A model generated the notes under the pieces. That model made no database searches, was not told the DNA's origin, and saw only the letters and a program-made list of their open reading frames with translations. Position numbers and translations under genes: made by a program. 64,000 bases of DNA, taken from NCBI GenBank assembly GCA_947258885.1, contig CAMYKD010000023.1, positions 35,736 to 99,735 of the forward strand. Reading direction: 5' to 3'. The stretch is from an uncultured Kiloniellales bacterium (GTDB lineage: Bacteria; Pseudomonadota; Alphaproteobacteria; Kiloniellales; JAKSDN01). Shown here one piece after another: positions 19,845 to 30,432 of this stretch (its first letter is position 1; every line of letters starts with the position of its first letter).

Positions 19845-19968
19845 CGCACCCCCTTGCCGCGCTGTCATGCGCAGTCCCTGTAAGATTGGTCCTCCCCGGG
19901 GTCCTGCCAATCCGGCACCGCTTCAAAATGCCGTGAGATGCTCCAAATGGAAAGGCCCGATACTCACG

Positions 19969-20838
19969 TTACTCGGCGACCAGCCGAAAGCCGATCAGAA
20001 TGTGCTTGATCCCCGCAGGGCGGCCGTGCCGCGCGGCCGGGCGGCAGATACCGCACCCGCTGTCGTCCCAGGAGCCGCCCTTGACCAGATAGCGACCCGG
20101 GCGCGCCGGCGTGGCGGTCCACTCGAAGACCTGGCCCGCCCCGTCCAGAAGGCCGAAGGGACCGGCGCCCGCGGGAAAACTGCCGACCGGCAAGGTGTCG
20201 AAAGGCCCCCGGTCGTGGCTGTTGACCCGGGCCGGGTCCCACGCGCCGCCCCAGGGAAAGGCCCGGCCGTCGCTGCCGCGCACCGCCTTCTCCCACTCGG
20301 TCTCGAGCGGCAGCCGCCAAATCCGGCCGGTCACCTCGGTCAACCAAGCGGCGAAGGCCCCGGCATCGGCGTGGCTGACCAGCACCACCGGATGGTCTTC
20401 GCGCCCCGGCGGCGGCCGGCCGTCCCGCCACGCGTGGCGGCGGGTCCGTTCGTAGGGGTGGATCAGGCGATAGCCGGCCCAGGTCGCCGGATCGACGTCC
20501 GGGGGCCGGTGTCCGGTCGCGGCCACGAAGGCGGCGTACTGTGCATTGGTAATCGGCGTCCGGGTGATCCAATACGCGCCGGTCTCGCGGCGCCCGCGGG
20601 CCGGCTCGTTCTCGTACCATTCCCGTTCGCGGGTGCGTCCGTGGCCGTAGGCGGCCTCGTCCAACCGGTAGGCCAGTTCCCGCTCATCCCGGTCCGAGCC
20701 CGCGATGAAGGGACCCGCCGGGACCGCGGCGAGCTCTGGCAAAGGCACATCCGGCCCCGCGCCGGCCGCACAGGCCGGCACCGGCGCCAGGAGCAGCACG
20801 ACGGCGGCCAGCCGGCCCGGGCGCCACGCGGTCCCCAT
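19969..20838 (-). CDS. formylglycine-generating-enzyme/SUMF1-like protein, secreted
   Basis: Signal peptide; VPAGPFIAGSDRDERE; PVVLVSHADAGAFAAWL; RLPLETEWEKAVRG; GPFGLLDGAGQVFEWTA; KGGSWDD. Confidence 0.88.
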   Translation of the reverse strand: MGTAWRPGRLAAVVLLLAPVPACAAGAGPDVPLPELAAVPAGPFIAGSDRDERELAYRLDEAAYGHGRTREREWYENEPARGRRETGAYWITRTPITNAQYAAFVAATGHRPPDVDPATWAGYRLIHPYERTRRHAWRDGRPPPGREDHPVVLVSHADAGAFAAWLTEVTGRIWRLPLETEWEKAVRGSDGRAFPWGGAWDPARVNSHDRGPFDTLPVGSFPAGAGPFGLLDGAGQVFEWTATPARPGRYLVKGGSWDDSGCGICRPAARHGRPAGIKHILIGFRLVAE

Positions 20839-20855
20839 GCGCCGGTCCCGCTCGG

Positions 20856-21284
20856 CTAGCCGCGCACGACCAGGACCGAGCAGTCGGCGTGGCGCACGAC
20901 CCGCGAGGCGTTCGGCCCGATCAGATAGTCCTTCAATTCCGGGCGGTGCGAGCCCATGACGATCAGGTCGGCGTCGACCGCCTTGGCGTATTCGATGATC
21001 TCCTCGTAGATCGTCCCCAGCGCCACCGCGTGCTCGGCCGCGACCCCGTCCGGCACGTGCCGCTTCACATAGTCGCGCAGCTCGCCCTCGGCCGCCGCCT
21101 TGGCCTTCTGAGCGTAGTCCTCGGGGAAGAAGGTGCCGACCACGCCGACCCCCAGGTCCGGCACGATGGTCAGGGCGTGGAGCCGCGCCCCGAAGGTCTT
21201 GGCGTATTCGATCGCCGTGCTGACGGCCTTTTCCTGTGTCCCAGGGTCGTTCAGGTCGATCGGCAGCAGGATCTCCTTGTACAT
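20856..21284 (-). CDS. universal stress protein UspA family
   Basis: KEILLPIDLNDPG...DADLIVMGSHRPELKDYLIGPNASRVVRHADCSVLVVRG. Confidence 0.93.
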   Translation of the reverse strand: MYKEILLPIDLNDPGTQEKAVSTAIEYAKTFGARLHALTIVPDLGVGVVGTFFPEDYAQKAKAAAEGELRDYVKRHVPDGVAAEHAVALGTIYEEIIEYAKAVDADLIVMGSHRPELKDYLIGPNASRVVRHADCSVLVVRG

Positions 21285-21304
21285 GGTCTAGGGACTCCTT
21301 CGGG

Positions 21305-23926
21305 TCAGGCAACGGCCGCGGCGGCCGCGGCGACGCCGCCGCCCGGCCGGCGCCGGCGCTGCAGGTAGTAGACGAAGAGGAGCAGGGCCAAGGCCGGGAT
21401 GTAGAAGACCTCCTTGGGCATCCGCGAGGCCGGGAGCTCGACGGTTGTGATCTCCCAGTCGAAATCCAGTTTCGCCCGCTCGGCCGGGCTGCCGAACGTG
21501 ATGTTGTCGATCAGGACCTTGCCGTCCTCCTGGCGGATCTCGATCCCAGCGTTCTCCGCCAAGCGGGCGAGGCCGTCGCCGGCCGCGCCCAAGGGCAGCA
21601 GAACGGTCTTGGACACCATCCCGCCGGTCGTCAGGTCCTCGCCCTCGACCTTCAGGCGCAGCTCGCTCTCGGCCGGTGCCCCGGACGCCACCTCGGCCAG
21701 TTGGAAAGGGGGAACCTCCTCGAACGGCGGCTGCATCCTGTCCAGCCAGAAGCCCGGGCGGAACAGCGTGAAGGCCACCAGCACCAGCGCCAGGGATTCC
21801 CAGATACGGCTGCGCACGATGAAGAAACCCTGGGTCGCGGCGGCGAAGGACAGCATCGCCACCGTGGCGACCGCGAAGACCGCGATGGCCTGCCACAGGG
21901 TGACGTCGATCAGCAGCAGGTCGGTGTTGAAGATGAACAGGAACGGCAGGATCGCCGTGCGGATATCGTATGTGAATCCCTGTATGCCCGTCTTGATCGG
22001 GTCGCTGCGGGCGATGGCGGCCGCGGCGAAGGCCGCGAGACCGACCGGCGGAGTGTCGTCCGCGAGGATGCCGAAATAGAAGACGAACATGTGCACCGCG
22101 ATCAGCTCGACGATGAGGCCCGACTGCGCCCCGAGCGTGACGATGACGGGCGCCATCAGGGTGGAGACGACGATGTAGTTGGCGGTCGTCGGCAGGCCCA
22201 TGCCGAGGATCAGGCTGATGAACGCGGTGAACAGCAACATCAGAAAAAGGTTGCCGCCGGAGATGAACTCGACGAATTCGGTCATCACCAAGCCGATTCC
22301 GGTGAGCGTCACCGTGCCGACCACGATGCCCGCGGCCGCGGTGGCGACGCCGACGCCGATCATGTTGCGGGCGCCCGCGATCAGCCCGTCCAACAGCTCC
22401 CGGAGACCCTGGGTGATCGCCCCCTGGACCTGGCCCCGGCCGCGGAACACCGCCTGGAGCGGGCGCTGAGTGGCTACGATGAACGTCATGAACACGGTCG
22501 CCCAGAAGGCCGACAGCCCCGGCGAGAAGCGCTCGACCGTCAGACACCAGACCAGCACCACGACCGGCAGCAGGAAATAGAGGCCCGATTTGATCGTCGG
22601 CCCGGCCTCCGGAAGCTCGACCACCGCGGAATTCGGATCATCGACGATCAGTTCCGGGTAACGCGTCGCGTACCAGAGCAGACCCACGTAGGCCACCAGA
22701 ATGAAGGCCAGGACGATCGAGAGCGCCATGTCGCCATAGGCGACCTTGACCCAGCCTATGCCGTAGTAGACGGCGCCGGTCAGGATGATCAGGCCCAATA
22801 CCGTGAGACCGAAGGAGAGCAGGGCATAAACGAGGGGCCGCGAGGTCCGCCGCGGCAGCCCCTGCATGTTGGCCTTACACGCCTCGAGGTGAACGATGTA
22901 GACGAGGGCGATGTAGGAGATGATCGCCGGCAGAAAGGCGTGCTTGATCACGTCGATGTAGGAGATGCCGACGTATTCGACCATCAAGAAGGCCGCGGCG
23001 CCCATGATCGGCGGCGTGAGCTGGCCGTTGGTGGAAGCCGCCACCTCGACGGCGCCGGCCTTCTCGGCCGGAAAGCCGACCCGCTTCATCAGCGGGATCG
23101 TGAAGGTCCCGGTGGTCACCACGTTGGCGATCGAGGACCCAGAGATCAGCCCGGTCATGCCCGAAGACACCACGGCCGCCTTGGCGGGCCCCCCGCGCAT
23201 ATGCCCGAGCAGGGCAAAGGCCACCTTGATGAAATAGTTGCCGGCCCCGGCCTTGTCCAACAGGGCCCCGAACAGCACGAAGAGGAACACGAAGCTGGTC
23301 GACACGCCCAGCGCGATGCCGAACACGCCCTCGGTCGCCAGCCACTGGTGCGACATCGCCTTGGAGAAGGACGCGCCTTTCCACTGGATCACTTCGGGAA
23401 CGAAGGGTTGATCGCCGAAGAACACGTAGGCCAGGAAGACCGTGGCGACGACCATCAGCGGCGGCCCCAGGGCGCGGCGCGTGGCCTCCAGCAACAGCAG
23501 CATGCCGAACCCGGCGACCCAGAGGTCCATGCTGGTCGGCTGTCCGGGCCGTTCGGAAAGCGCCTCGTAGAACAGGAACAGATAGGCACCGCAGAACGCG
23601 CCGACGACGGCGAAAATCCAGTCGTGACCGGGGATCCGGTGGCGCGGCGAACGCTTGAGCGCCGGGAAGGCGGTGAACGCGAGGAAGAGCGCGAAAGCGA
23701 GGTGGATCGAGCGGGTCTGCGTATCGTTCAGCACCGGCAGCCATTTCGCCACCATGAACGGCAAGGGCGACGCGATCCACAGCTGGAACAACGACCAGGC
23801 CAGCGCCACGCCGCCTAGCACCTTGCCGACCGTCCCGACCGGCGCCCGCCCGCCGGTATCCGCCGTGGTGAGTTCCTCCAGCTGATCGTCGGTCGTCACT
23901 TTGCCGGCAGTCTTGTCTTCACTCAT
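21305..23926 (-). CDS. TRAP-TAXI fused 4TM/12TM permease with C-terminal DUF3394-like region
   Basis: GMTGLISGSSIANVVTTGTFTIPLMKRVGFPAEKAGAVEVAASTNGQLTPPIMGAAAFLM; C-terminal periplasmic extension EEVPPFQLAEVASG... Confidence 0.93.
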   Translation of the reverse strand: MSEDKTAGKVTTDDQLEELTTADTGGRAPVGTVGKVLGGVALAWSLFQLWIASPLPFMVAKWLPVLNDTQTRSIHLAFALFLAFTAFPALKRSPRHRIPGHDWIFAVVGAFCGAYLFLFYEALSERPGQPTSMDLWVAGFGMLLLLEATRRALGPPLMVVATVFLAYVFFGDQPFVPEVIQWKGASFSKAMSHQWLATEGVFGIALGVSTSFVFLFVLFGALLDKAGAGNYFIKVAFALLGHMRGGPAKAAVVSSGMTGLISGSSIANVVTTGTFTIPLMKRVGFPAEKAGAVEVAASTNGQLTPPIMGAAAFLMVEYVGISYIDVIKHAFLPAIISYIALVYIVHLEACKANMQGLPRRTSRPLVYALLSFGLTVLGLIILTGAVYYGIGWVKVAYGDMALSIVLAFILVAYVGLLWYATRYPELIVDDPNSAVVELPEAGPTIKSGLYFLLPVVVLVWCLTVERFSPGLSAFWATVFMTFIVATQRPLQAVFRGRGQVQGAITQGLRELLDGLIAGARNMIGVGVATAAAGIVVGTVTLTGIGLVMTEFVEFISGGNLFLMLLFTAFISLILGMGLPTTANYIVVSTLMAPVIVTLGAQSGLIVELIAVHMFVFYFGILADDTPPVGLAAFAAAAIARSDPIKTGIQGFTYDIRTAILPFLFIFNTDLLLIDVTLWQAIAVFAVATVAMLSFAAATQGFFIVRSRIWESLALVLVAFTLFRPGFWLDRMQPPFEEVPPFQLAEVASGAPAESELRLKVEGEDLTTGGMVSKTVLLPLGAAGDGLARLAENAGIEIRQEDGKVLIDNITFGSPAERAKLDFDWEITTVELPASRMPKEVFYIPALALLLFVYYLQRRRRPGGGVAAAAAAVA

Positions 23927-23997
23927 ATGTTTCCCCTCGTCGGTTCGGTGCCCGGCCATCGGCGCCCGGCCACCGGCGCCCACCGGGCCACCGGAAC

Positions 23998-24972
23998 CTA
24001 CATGAGCCCCCGCTCCTGGTAGTACCGCAAGGCGCCTTCGTGCAGCGGCGCCGAGAGGCCGTCCTTGATCATCCCGGCGGCCTCCAGACCGCCGAAGGCC
24101 GGATGCATCTTTTTGAAGCGGTCCAGATTCTCGAACACCGCCTTGACCACGGTGTAGACGGAATCCGCGTCGAGCCTGGCGGACGCCACGACCGTGGCCT
24201 TGACGCCGAACGTGACCACCGGATCGGGATTGCCGCTGTAGATGCCCCCTGGAATCTCCGTGTAGGCGTAGAAAGGATTGTCCTCGACCAGCCTGTCGAT
24301 GGCCGGGCTCTTGACCTCGACGATGACCGCGTTGCACAGGCCCGCCGCCTGACCCACGGACGCGTTGGGATGCCCGACCGTATAGACCATCGCCTGCACC
24401 CGGTCATGGCACAGGGCCAGCGACTGCTGCGAGGCCGGCAAGTCATTGGCCAGGGAAAAGACGCCCTTGTTCCAGCCTTCCGCCAGCATGACCACCTCCA
24501 TGGTGGCCCGCTGACCCGAGCCCGGGTTGCCGATGTTGACCCGCTTGCCCTTGAGGTCCCGGAACATGTGAATACCGGCGTCCTGCCGCGCCACCACGGT
24601 AAAGGGTTCGCTGTGAACCGAAAACAGCGACCTCAGGTCGGGATCGGGGCCGATGCCATCGAAGGCCCTCGTCCCCCGGACCGCATGGTACTGCCAGTCG
24701 GACTGGGCCACGCCGAGGTGAAGCCGGCCGGCCCGGACATTGGTCAGGTTGAAGATCGACCCCGCGGTCGACAGCGGCTGGCAGGTGAACCCATGGCGTA
24801 GCGTCCCGGCATTGAGCAGCCGGCAGATCGCACGGCCGACCTGGTAGTAGACCCCGGACTTGCTGCCGGTGCCGACGAACATCTCCGCCGAGCGCGCCGG
24901 CCCGGCGGCGAGCGCCACCAGCGCGCCCACCATCACGGCCGCCAGAACCCCGCAAGATGAACCGACTCTCAA
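23998..24972 (-). CDS. TAXI family TRAP solute-binding protein (copy 1)
   Basis: [24 protein letters not shown]...[13 protein letters not shown]...[22 protein letters not shown]; likely TTG start overlapping the stop of copy 2. Confidence 0.88.
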   Translation of the reverse strand: MRVGSSCGVLAAVMVGALVALAAGPARSAEMFVGTGSKSGVYYQVGRAICRLLNAGTLRHGFTCQPLSTAGSIFNLTNVRAGRLHLGVAQSDWQYHAVRGTRAFDGIGPDPDLRSLFSVHSEPFTVVARQDAGIHMFRDLKGKRVNIGNPGSGQRATMEVVMLAEGWNKGVFSLANDLPASQQSLALCHDRVQAMVYTVGHPNASVGQAAGLCNAVIVEVKSPAIDRLVEDNPFYAYTEIPGGIYSGNPDPVVTFGVKATVVASARLDADSVYTVVKAVFENLDRFKKMHPAFGGLEAAGMIKDGLSAPLHEGALRYYQERGLM

Positions 24973-26036
24973 ATCCTGCCGTCCCAGATTTCCCGTCCGA
25001 TTCCGAAGCCGGACTCCAGCCGCCGGTCTCGTTCCGTCGCCCCGTCGCCCCATCGCCACATCCAGCCCTTCTCCTTGTAGTACTTCACGGCGCCGGGATG
25101 CAGCGGCGCGGACAAGCCGTCCTTGATCATCTCCTTGGGATCCAGGTTGGCGAAGGCCGGGTGCAGCTTCTTGAACTGGTCGAAGTTCTCGAACACCGAC
25201 TTCACGATCACGTAGACGACCTCGTCCGGCACCCGGGTCGAGGACACGAAGGTCGCACCGACGCCGAAGGTCTGCGTATCGCCGGCCGTGCCGGTGTACA
25301 TGCCGCCGGGGATCGTGGCCGAGCGGTAATAGTCGTTGTCCGCGACCAGCTTGTTGATCGCCGATCCGGTGACCGGCACGAGCACCGAGGCGCAGGACGT
25401 CGTGGCCTCCTTGATCGAGCCCGAGGGGTGGCCAACCGTGAAGACCATGGCGTCGATCTTGTTGTCGCAGAGCGCCTGGGCCTGCTCGGAGGACTTCAGC
25501 TCGGAGGCCAGCGCGAAATCGCCCTTCGACCAGCCGAGCGCTCCCATCACCACGTCCATGGTGCCGCGCTGTCCGGAGCCCGGATTGCCGATGTTGACCC
25601 GCTTGCCCTTGAGGTCGCCGAAGGACTTGATGCCGGAATCGGCCCGCGCCACGACGGTGAAGGGCTCCGGGTGCACCGAAAAGACCGCCCGCAGCTCCTT
25701 GAAGGGGCCCTGGGTCTCGAACTTCGCGGTACCGTTGTAGGCATGGTACTGCCAGTCCGACTGGGCGACGCCGAAGTCCAGCTCGCCGGCGCGGATCGTG
25801 TTGATGTTGTAGACCGAGCCGCCGGTCGACTCGACCGAGCAGCGCACGCCGTGCTCCTTGCGGCCCTTGTTCGCCAGACGGCAGATGGCGCCGCCGGTCG
25901 GGTAGTAGACGCCGGTCACGCCGCCGGTGCCGATGCTGACGAACTGCTGCTCCGCCGCGGTCGCCGCGCCGGACGTCCCGGCGACGAGACCGGCGGCGAA
26001 GGCCAGTGCCACGGAGGTCAAAGCTATCTTTTTCAT
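24969..26036 (-). CDS. TAXI family TRAP solute-binding protein (copy 2)
   Basis: Signal peptide [79 protein letters not shown]. Confidence 0.93.
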   Translation of the reverse strand: MKKIALTSVALAFAAGLVAGTSGAATAAEQQFVSIGTGGVTGVYYPTGGAICRLANKGRKEHGVRCSVESTGGSVYNINTIRAGELDFGVAQSDWQYHAYNGTAKFETQGPFKELRAVFSVHPEPFTVVARADSGIKSFGDLKGKRVNIGNPGSGQRGTMDVVMGALGWSKGDFALASELKSSEQAQALCDNKIDAMVFTVGHPSGSIKEATTSCASVLVPVTGSAINKLVADNDYYRSATIPGGMYTGTAGDTQTFGVGATFVSSTRVPDEVVYVIVKSVFENFDQFKKLHPAFANLDPKEMIKDGLSAPLHPGAVKYYKEKGWMWRWGDGATERDRRLESGFGIGREIWDGRI

Positions 26037-26312
26037 GGAGTACTTCTCCCTGTTGTTGTGCGCGAATGTTGCGCTCCGCACATGATGATTCGAAACAGGC
26101 CCAGCCGGTTAGGCAACGGATCTTCCCGTCCCGGGGCCGATCTCAGGGCCGGTCTTGCCCGCCGTCGACGCTGGAAATCGGCGTGGCGCGCCAAACGTGG
26201 TCGAAGCCATGATTGGGGTCTCCCTGCCAGTTTGTTTTAGGCGTTTCCGGCAGCCTGCATAGCGGCCATTGAACACATGTTCATCGTAAAAGACCACCCC
26301 AAATGACCGTTG

Positions 26313-27299
26313 CTACTTCCAGCCGCGTTCCCGGTAGTAGCGCAGCGCGCCCTCGTGCAGCTCCAGGCTGTTGCCTTGCGAGACCATGTCCGGCGGCTCG
26401 AGTCCCGCCAGCGCCGGGTGCTGTGTTCGGAAGGTGTCGATCTGCTCGAAAAGGCTCTTCACGATCCCGTAGACGGTCTCCTCCGGCATCTTCTCGGAGG
26501 TCACCAGAGTGGCCCGCAGGCCGAAGGTCCTGACGGACCCGGGATTGGCCAGGTAGGTGCCGCCGGCGATCACGGCCCGCGAGTAGAACGGCCAAGTCGC
26601 CAGCAGCAGGTCGACCGCCTGGCCCTCGACCGGGATCAGCCGCGCCCGGCAGCGGTCGGTCGCCGCGCCGATCAGCCCGTTCGGGTGGCTGATCGGCATC
26701 AGGAAGGCATCGATCCGGCCACCGCAGAGCGCCTCGACCTGCTCGCCGGCAGCCATCTGGGCGACCTCGGCGAAATCCGTCTTCTCCCAGCCGAGCGCCT
26801 CGACCAGCACCTCCCCCGCCGCGCGCTGCACCGACCCCGCCGGGCCCAGGTTGACGCGTTTGCCCTTGAGGTCCTCGAGCTTGGCGATATCGCTTTCCGG
26901 CGAGGCCAGAAGCGTGAACGGCTGCGCGTGCAGCGACAGCACCGCGCGCAAGGTCACGTTGGCCTCGCCCTTCTTGGCCTCGCCTTCCGTGGACTTGGCG
27001 CCGGCGGCGCTCTGACCGGCGTAGTACTGCCAGTCCGACTGCAGCAGCGCGAAGTCCAGCTCGCCCGCGCGCAGGCGGCGCAGGTTGTCCTCGGACCCGG
27101 CGGTGCTTTCGACCAGGCAGCGCAGGCCGTGGTCTTGGCGCGCCTGGTTGACCAGGCGGCAGAGCGCCCCGCCGGCGGGATAGTAGACCCCCGCGACCGG
27201 GGCGGTGCCAACGACGACGAGCCGCTCGGCGCCGCGCGCGCCGCCGCCGGCCGCCAGGCCGAGAAAGAGGACGAAGAGGAAGAGTCCGCGCATGTACAA
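26313..27299 (-). CDS. TAXI family TRAP solute-binding protein (copy 3)
   Basis: VVGTAPVAGVYYPAGGALCRLVNQ; FALLQSDWQYYAG; LKGKRVNLGPAGSVQRAAGEVL. Confidence 0.92.
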   Translation of the reverse strand: MYMRGLFLFVLFLGLAAGGGARGAERLVVVGTAPVAGVYYPAGGALCRLVNQARQDHGLRCLVESTAGSEDNLRRLRAGELDFALLQSDWQYYAGQSAAGAKSTEGEAKKGEANVTLRAVLSLHAQPFTLLASPESDIAKLEDLKGKRVNLGPAGSVQRAAGEVLVEALGWEKTDFAEVAQMAAGEQVEALCGGRIDAFLMPISHPNGLIGAATDRCRARLIPVEGQAVDLLLATWPFYSRAVIAGGTYLANPGSVRTFGLRATLVTSEKMPEETVYGIVKSLFEQIDTFRTQHPALAGLEPPDMVSQGNSLELHEGALRYYRERGWK

Positions 27300-27326
27300 A
27301 ACTCCGGACGTGAAGGGATCAGGCCG

Positions 27327-28667
27327 TCATCGGGCCGGCGCCGCGTCGGCCAGGGCGGCATCGAGGGCGCCGGCCAGCTTGTCGACGATCTCGCTCACGT
27401 GCTCATCGCCGATGATGAAGGGCGGCGCGAGCAGGACGTGGACGCCGTTCTTGCCGTCGATGGTGCCGCCCCCCGGATAGCAGATCAGGCTCCGGGCCAT
27501 GGCTTCCCGCTTGATTCGCGCGGGCAGGCCGGCGGCCGGGTCGGGCGGTTCCTTGCTGGCCCGGCCGGCGACCAGCTCGAGGCCGAGGAACAGGCCCCGG
27601 CCGCGGATGTCGCCGACCTGGCCGTGGTTGCCGAAGCGCGCCTCCAGCGCCGAGCGCAATGCCCGGCCCTGGCGCACGACGTTGTCGAGCAGGCCCTCGG
27701 CCTCGATGGTCCGCTGCACGGCCAGCGCCGCCGCGCAGGCGGTCGGATGGCCGATATAGGTGAAGCCGTGCTGGAAGGCGCCGCTGCCTTCGGCGATCGC
27801 CCGGAATATGTGCTCGCCGACCAGCACCGCGCCGAGCGGCTGATAGCCGGCGCCGAGGCCCTTGGCGCAGGTCAAGAGGTCCGGGACTATGCCCTCCTGC
27901 TCGCAGGCGAAGAGCGTGCCGGTGCGGCCCATGCCGCACATCACCTCGTCGAGGATCAGCAGCACGCCGTGGGCGTCGCAGATCTCGCGGATGCGCGCGA
28001 AGTAGCCGGGCACCGCGGGCAGCGCCCCGGCGGTCGCGCCGACCACCGGCTCGGCGATGAAGGCGGCGACGGTCTCGGGCCCCAGGCGCAGGATCTCGGC
28101 CTCCAGCTCGTCGGCGACGCGCCGGCCGTAGTCGGCCTCGCTCTCCTCCGCCCCCTGGTCGCGGTAGGCGTAGCAGGGCGCGATGTGGCTGGTCTCGATC
28201 AACATCGGCCGGTAGGGCTCGCGCCGCCACATGTTGCCGCCGACGGCGAGCGCCCCCAGGGTGTTGCCGTGATAGCTCTGGCGCCGCGCGATGAAGCGAT
28301 GGCGCTGGGGCTGGCCGATCTCGAGGAAGTACTGACGGGTCAGCTTGAGCGCGGTCTCGTTGGCCTCCGAGCCGCCCGAGACGTAGTGCACGCGGGCCAG
28401 GCCCTCGGGGGCGCGCGCGATCAGGTGGTCGGCCAGCGCCTCCGAGGCCTCGGTGGTGAAGAAGGCCGTGTGGGCGAAGGCGATCTTGTCGAGCTGCGCC
28501 TTGATCGCGGCGATCACCGCCGGGTGGCTGTGCCCGAGACACGACACCGCCGCCCCGCCCGAGGCGTCCAGATAGCGCTTGCCGGCGCTGTCGACGATAT
28601 AAGCCCCCTCGCCATAGGCCGCCACGGGGTAGTCGTGCTCGATCTGGCGATGAAAGACATGGCTCAT
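27327..28667 (-). CDS. class III pyridoxal-phosphate aminotransferase
   Basis: HPAVIAAIKAQLDKIAFAHTAFFTTEASEALA; SYHGNTLGALAVGG; LLILDEVMCGMGRTG; TCAKGLGAGYQPLGAVLV. Confidence 0.93.
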   Translation of the reverse strand: MSHVFHRQIEHDYPVAAYGEGAYIVDSAGKRYLDASGGAAVSCLGHSHPAVIAAIKAQLDKIAFAHTAFFTTEASEALADHLIARAPEGLARVHYVSGGSEANETALKLTRQYFLEIGQPQRHRFIARRQSYHGNTLGALAVGGNMWRREPYRPMLIETSHIAPCYAYRDQGAEESEADYGRRVADELEAEILRLGPETVAAFIAEPVVGATAGALPAVPGYFARIREICDAHGVLLILDEVMCGMGRTGTLFACEQEGIVPDLLTCAKGLGAGYQPLGAVLVGEHIFRAIAEGSGAFQHGFTYIGHPTACAAALAVQRTIEAEGLLDNVVRQGRALRSALEARFGNHGQVGDIRGRGLFLGLELVAGRASKEPPDPAAGLPARIKREAMARSLICYPGGGTIDGKNGVHVLLAPPFIIGDEHVSEIVDKLAGALDAALADAAPAR

Positions 28668-28904
28668 GGCCTTGCGCCCGCTCTCCCGGCGCCGGCGGCC
28701 GATCCGCCGGTCGCGAAACGAGCGCTAGTTACACTCCATTCCCCGGGTGCGCGCAAGTGTCGGGCGGTCCGGACCCCGTTTGACCCCGTTTTGACCCCGT
28801 TTCGGAACTCGGAAATTCGGGGACGAAATTCGGCGGAAATTCGGGCGCGAAATTCGGAAATTCGGGGACAGTATACTTATCGGAAATTCGGGGACAGGAA
28901 ATTC

Positions 28905-28970
28905 GGGGACAGTATACTTATTAGGCTTCCACCGTGCCCCTGCACGGTATCTAAAAAGTATACTGTCCCC
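28905..28970. repeat. 66-bp palindromic GGGGACAGTATACTT element, copy A
   Basis: ggggacagtatacttattaggcttccaccgtgcccctgcacggtatctaaaaagtatactgtcccc; an additional half-element lies at about 28856-28880. Confidence 0.9.
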
Positions 28971-29002
28971 GTAATTGGTTAATTGGTGCCGCCCCTCGCC
29001 CC

Positions 29003-30235
29003 CTACCCCTCCCGCGCCGCATCGCTGGCGGCGCCCGCGCCGACCCTTGCGCCGTAGAGGCGGGCCAGGGGCACGGCGCTCAGGCCGTGGGCGAGGATGC
29101 TGAGGATCACCGTGCAGACCACGGTCATGGCCAGGTCCTCGCCGCCCGGCAGGCCGGCGTCGAGCACGATGATCACGAACACGATGCTGACCAGCCCGCG
29201 CGGCCCGAACCAGCCCACGAAGAGCTTGCCGTCGGCGCCGAGCGGCAGGCCGGTCAAGGCCAGGAACACGGGCAGCATGCGGATCACGGTCAGGCTGAGC
29301 AGCGCATAGGCGACGTGGTCCCAGCCGAAGCGCGGCCAGACCTGGCCGACCACCGCCGCGCCGAAGGCGACCCAGGTCAGCAGCGACAGGGTGTCGCCGG
29401 CCGACTCGGCGGCCCGCAGCCACTCGTGCTTGTTCGCCGGCCTCATGAGGGCGATGGTGATGCCGCCCACGAAGGCGGCGATCAGGCCGCTGCCGTGCAG
29501 CGCCTGGGCGGTCGCGAAGCAGAGCAGCGCCAGCGCCGGGACCAGGACCGGCAACCAGGTGCCGCCGATCCAGCCGCCGCGCCGGCCGAGCGGGCCGATC
29601 GTCTTGCCGGCGGCGAACGCGAAGGCGATCCCGACGACGGCGCCGATGCCGATCTCGCTGGCAAACAACCCCAACGCCAGCCCGATCGTGCTGTCCTCGC
29701 TCGACGCCGACCCGGCGGCGAGCGCCAGGAACGCGAAGAGGACCGGGACGCAGATGCCGTCGTTGAGCCCGCCCTCCACCTTGAGGCCTTCGCGGATGCT
29801 CGGCGGCACGTCGGGATTGGTGACCACCGCCTTGCCCAGCGACGCATCGGTCGGCGCCAGCATGGTCGCGAGCAGCGCCACCTCCAGGAGCGTCAGGCCG
29901 GGAAAGATCGGCACGCCCAGGGCGAAGCCGAGCGCGATGCTGAGCGGCAGCCCGATCGCCAGCAGGCGGGTCGGGATCCGGAAGCTGCGCCGCAGCTCGT
30001 CCAGGTCCGCGTCGGCGGCCTCCGCGAAGAGAACCAGCGCGAGGGTCAGCTCGGCCAGCAGCCGGATCTCGCCGGTGCCGACGGAGAGCTCGAGCACTCC
30101 GAGGCCGACCGGTCCGAGCAAGACCCCGAGGCCCAGGAACACCATCGCGCCGCTGACCGGCGTCCGCTCGAGCCGGCCGGCGACGGCGCCGTAGACCAGC
30201 ACGATGGCGGCCAGGATCGCGAGCATTGCATACAA
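29003..30235 (-). CDS. cation:proton antiporter (NhaP/CPA1-type)
   Basis: 12-TM protein; ALVLFAEAADADLDELRRSFRIPTRLLAIGLPLSIALG; MLAPTDASLGKAVVTNPDVPPSIREGLKVEGGLNDGICVPVLF. Confidence 0.92.
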   Translation of the reverse strand: MYAMLAILAAIVLVYGAVAGRLERTPVSGAMVFLGLGVLLGPVGLGVLELSVGTGEIRLLAELTLALVLFAEAADADLDELRRSFRIPTRLLAIGLPLSIALGFALGVPIFPGLTLLEVALLATMLAPTDASLGKAVVTNPDVPPSIREGLKVEGGLNDGICVPVLFAFLALAAGSASSEDSTIGLALGLFASEIGIGAVVGIAFAFAAGKTIGPLGRRGGWIGGTWLPVLVPALALLCFATAQALHGSGLIAAFVGGITIALMRPANKHEWLRAAESAGDTLSLLTWVAFGAAVVGQVWPRFGWDHVAYALLSLTVIRMLPVFLALTGLPLGADGKLFVGWFGPRGLVSIVFVIIVLDAGLPGGEDLAMTVVCTVILSILAHGLSAVPLARLYGARVGAGAASDAAREG

Positions 30236-30401
30236 CGGCCGTCTCCCCCATCGGCCGGGCGCCGCACGGCGCCCGCCGGTCCGACCGGAGGTCCCGGCCG
30301 TGGCTCCCGAACCTCGACCATGCCCCAGACCGGCGCGGAAGGCAATGTCGCGCGGGGCCTCGAACGAGCTCCGGGATCGCGCGGAACCGCGGCCCGAAAT
30401 T

Positions 30402-30432
30402 CCGGGGACAGGGAATTCCGGGGACAGTGGAC
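30402..30432. repeat. degenerate GGGGACA half-element pair
   Basis: gaaattccggggacagggaattccggggacag. Confidence 0.6.

Noticed and set aside
21236-23818. 860-aa plus-strand ORF
   Set aside because: Antisense of the TRAP 4TM/12TM permease; arginine/glutamine/aspartate-rich composition typical of GC shadow frames.
28796-28980. Repeat cluster as a CRISPR array
   Set aside because: Irregular spacing, palindromic REP-like units and no cas genes.
26310-28982. 890-aa plus-strand ORF
   Set aside because: Antisense to TAXI-3 and the aminotransferase; no domain signal.
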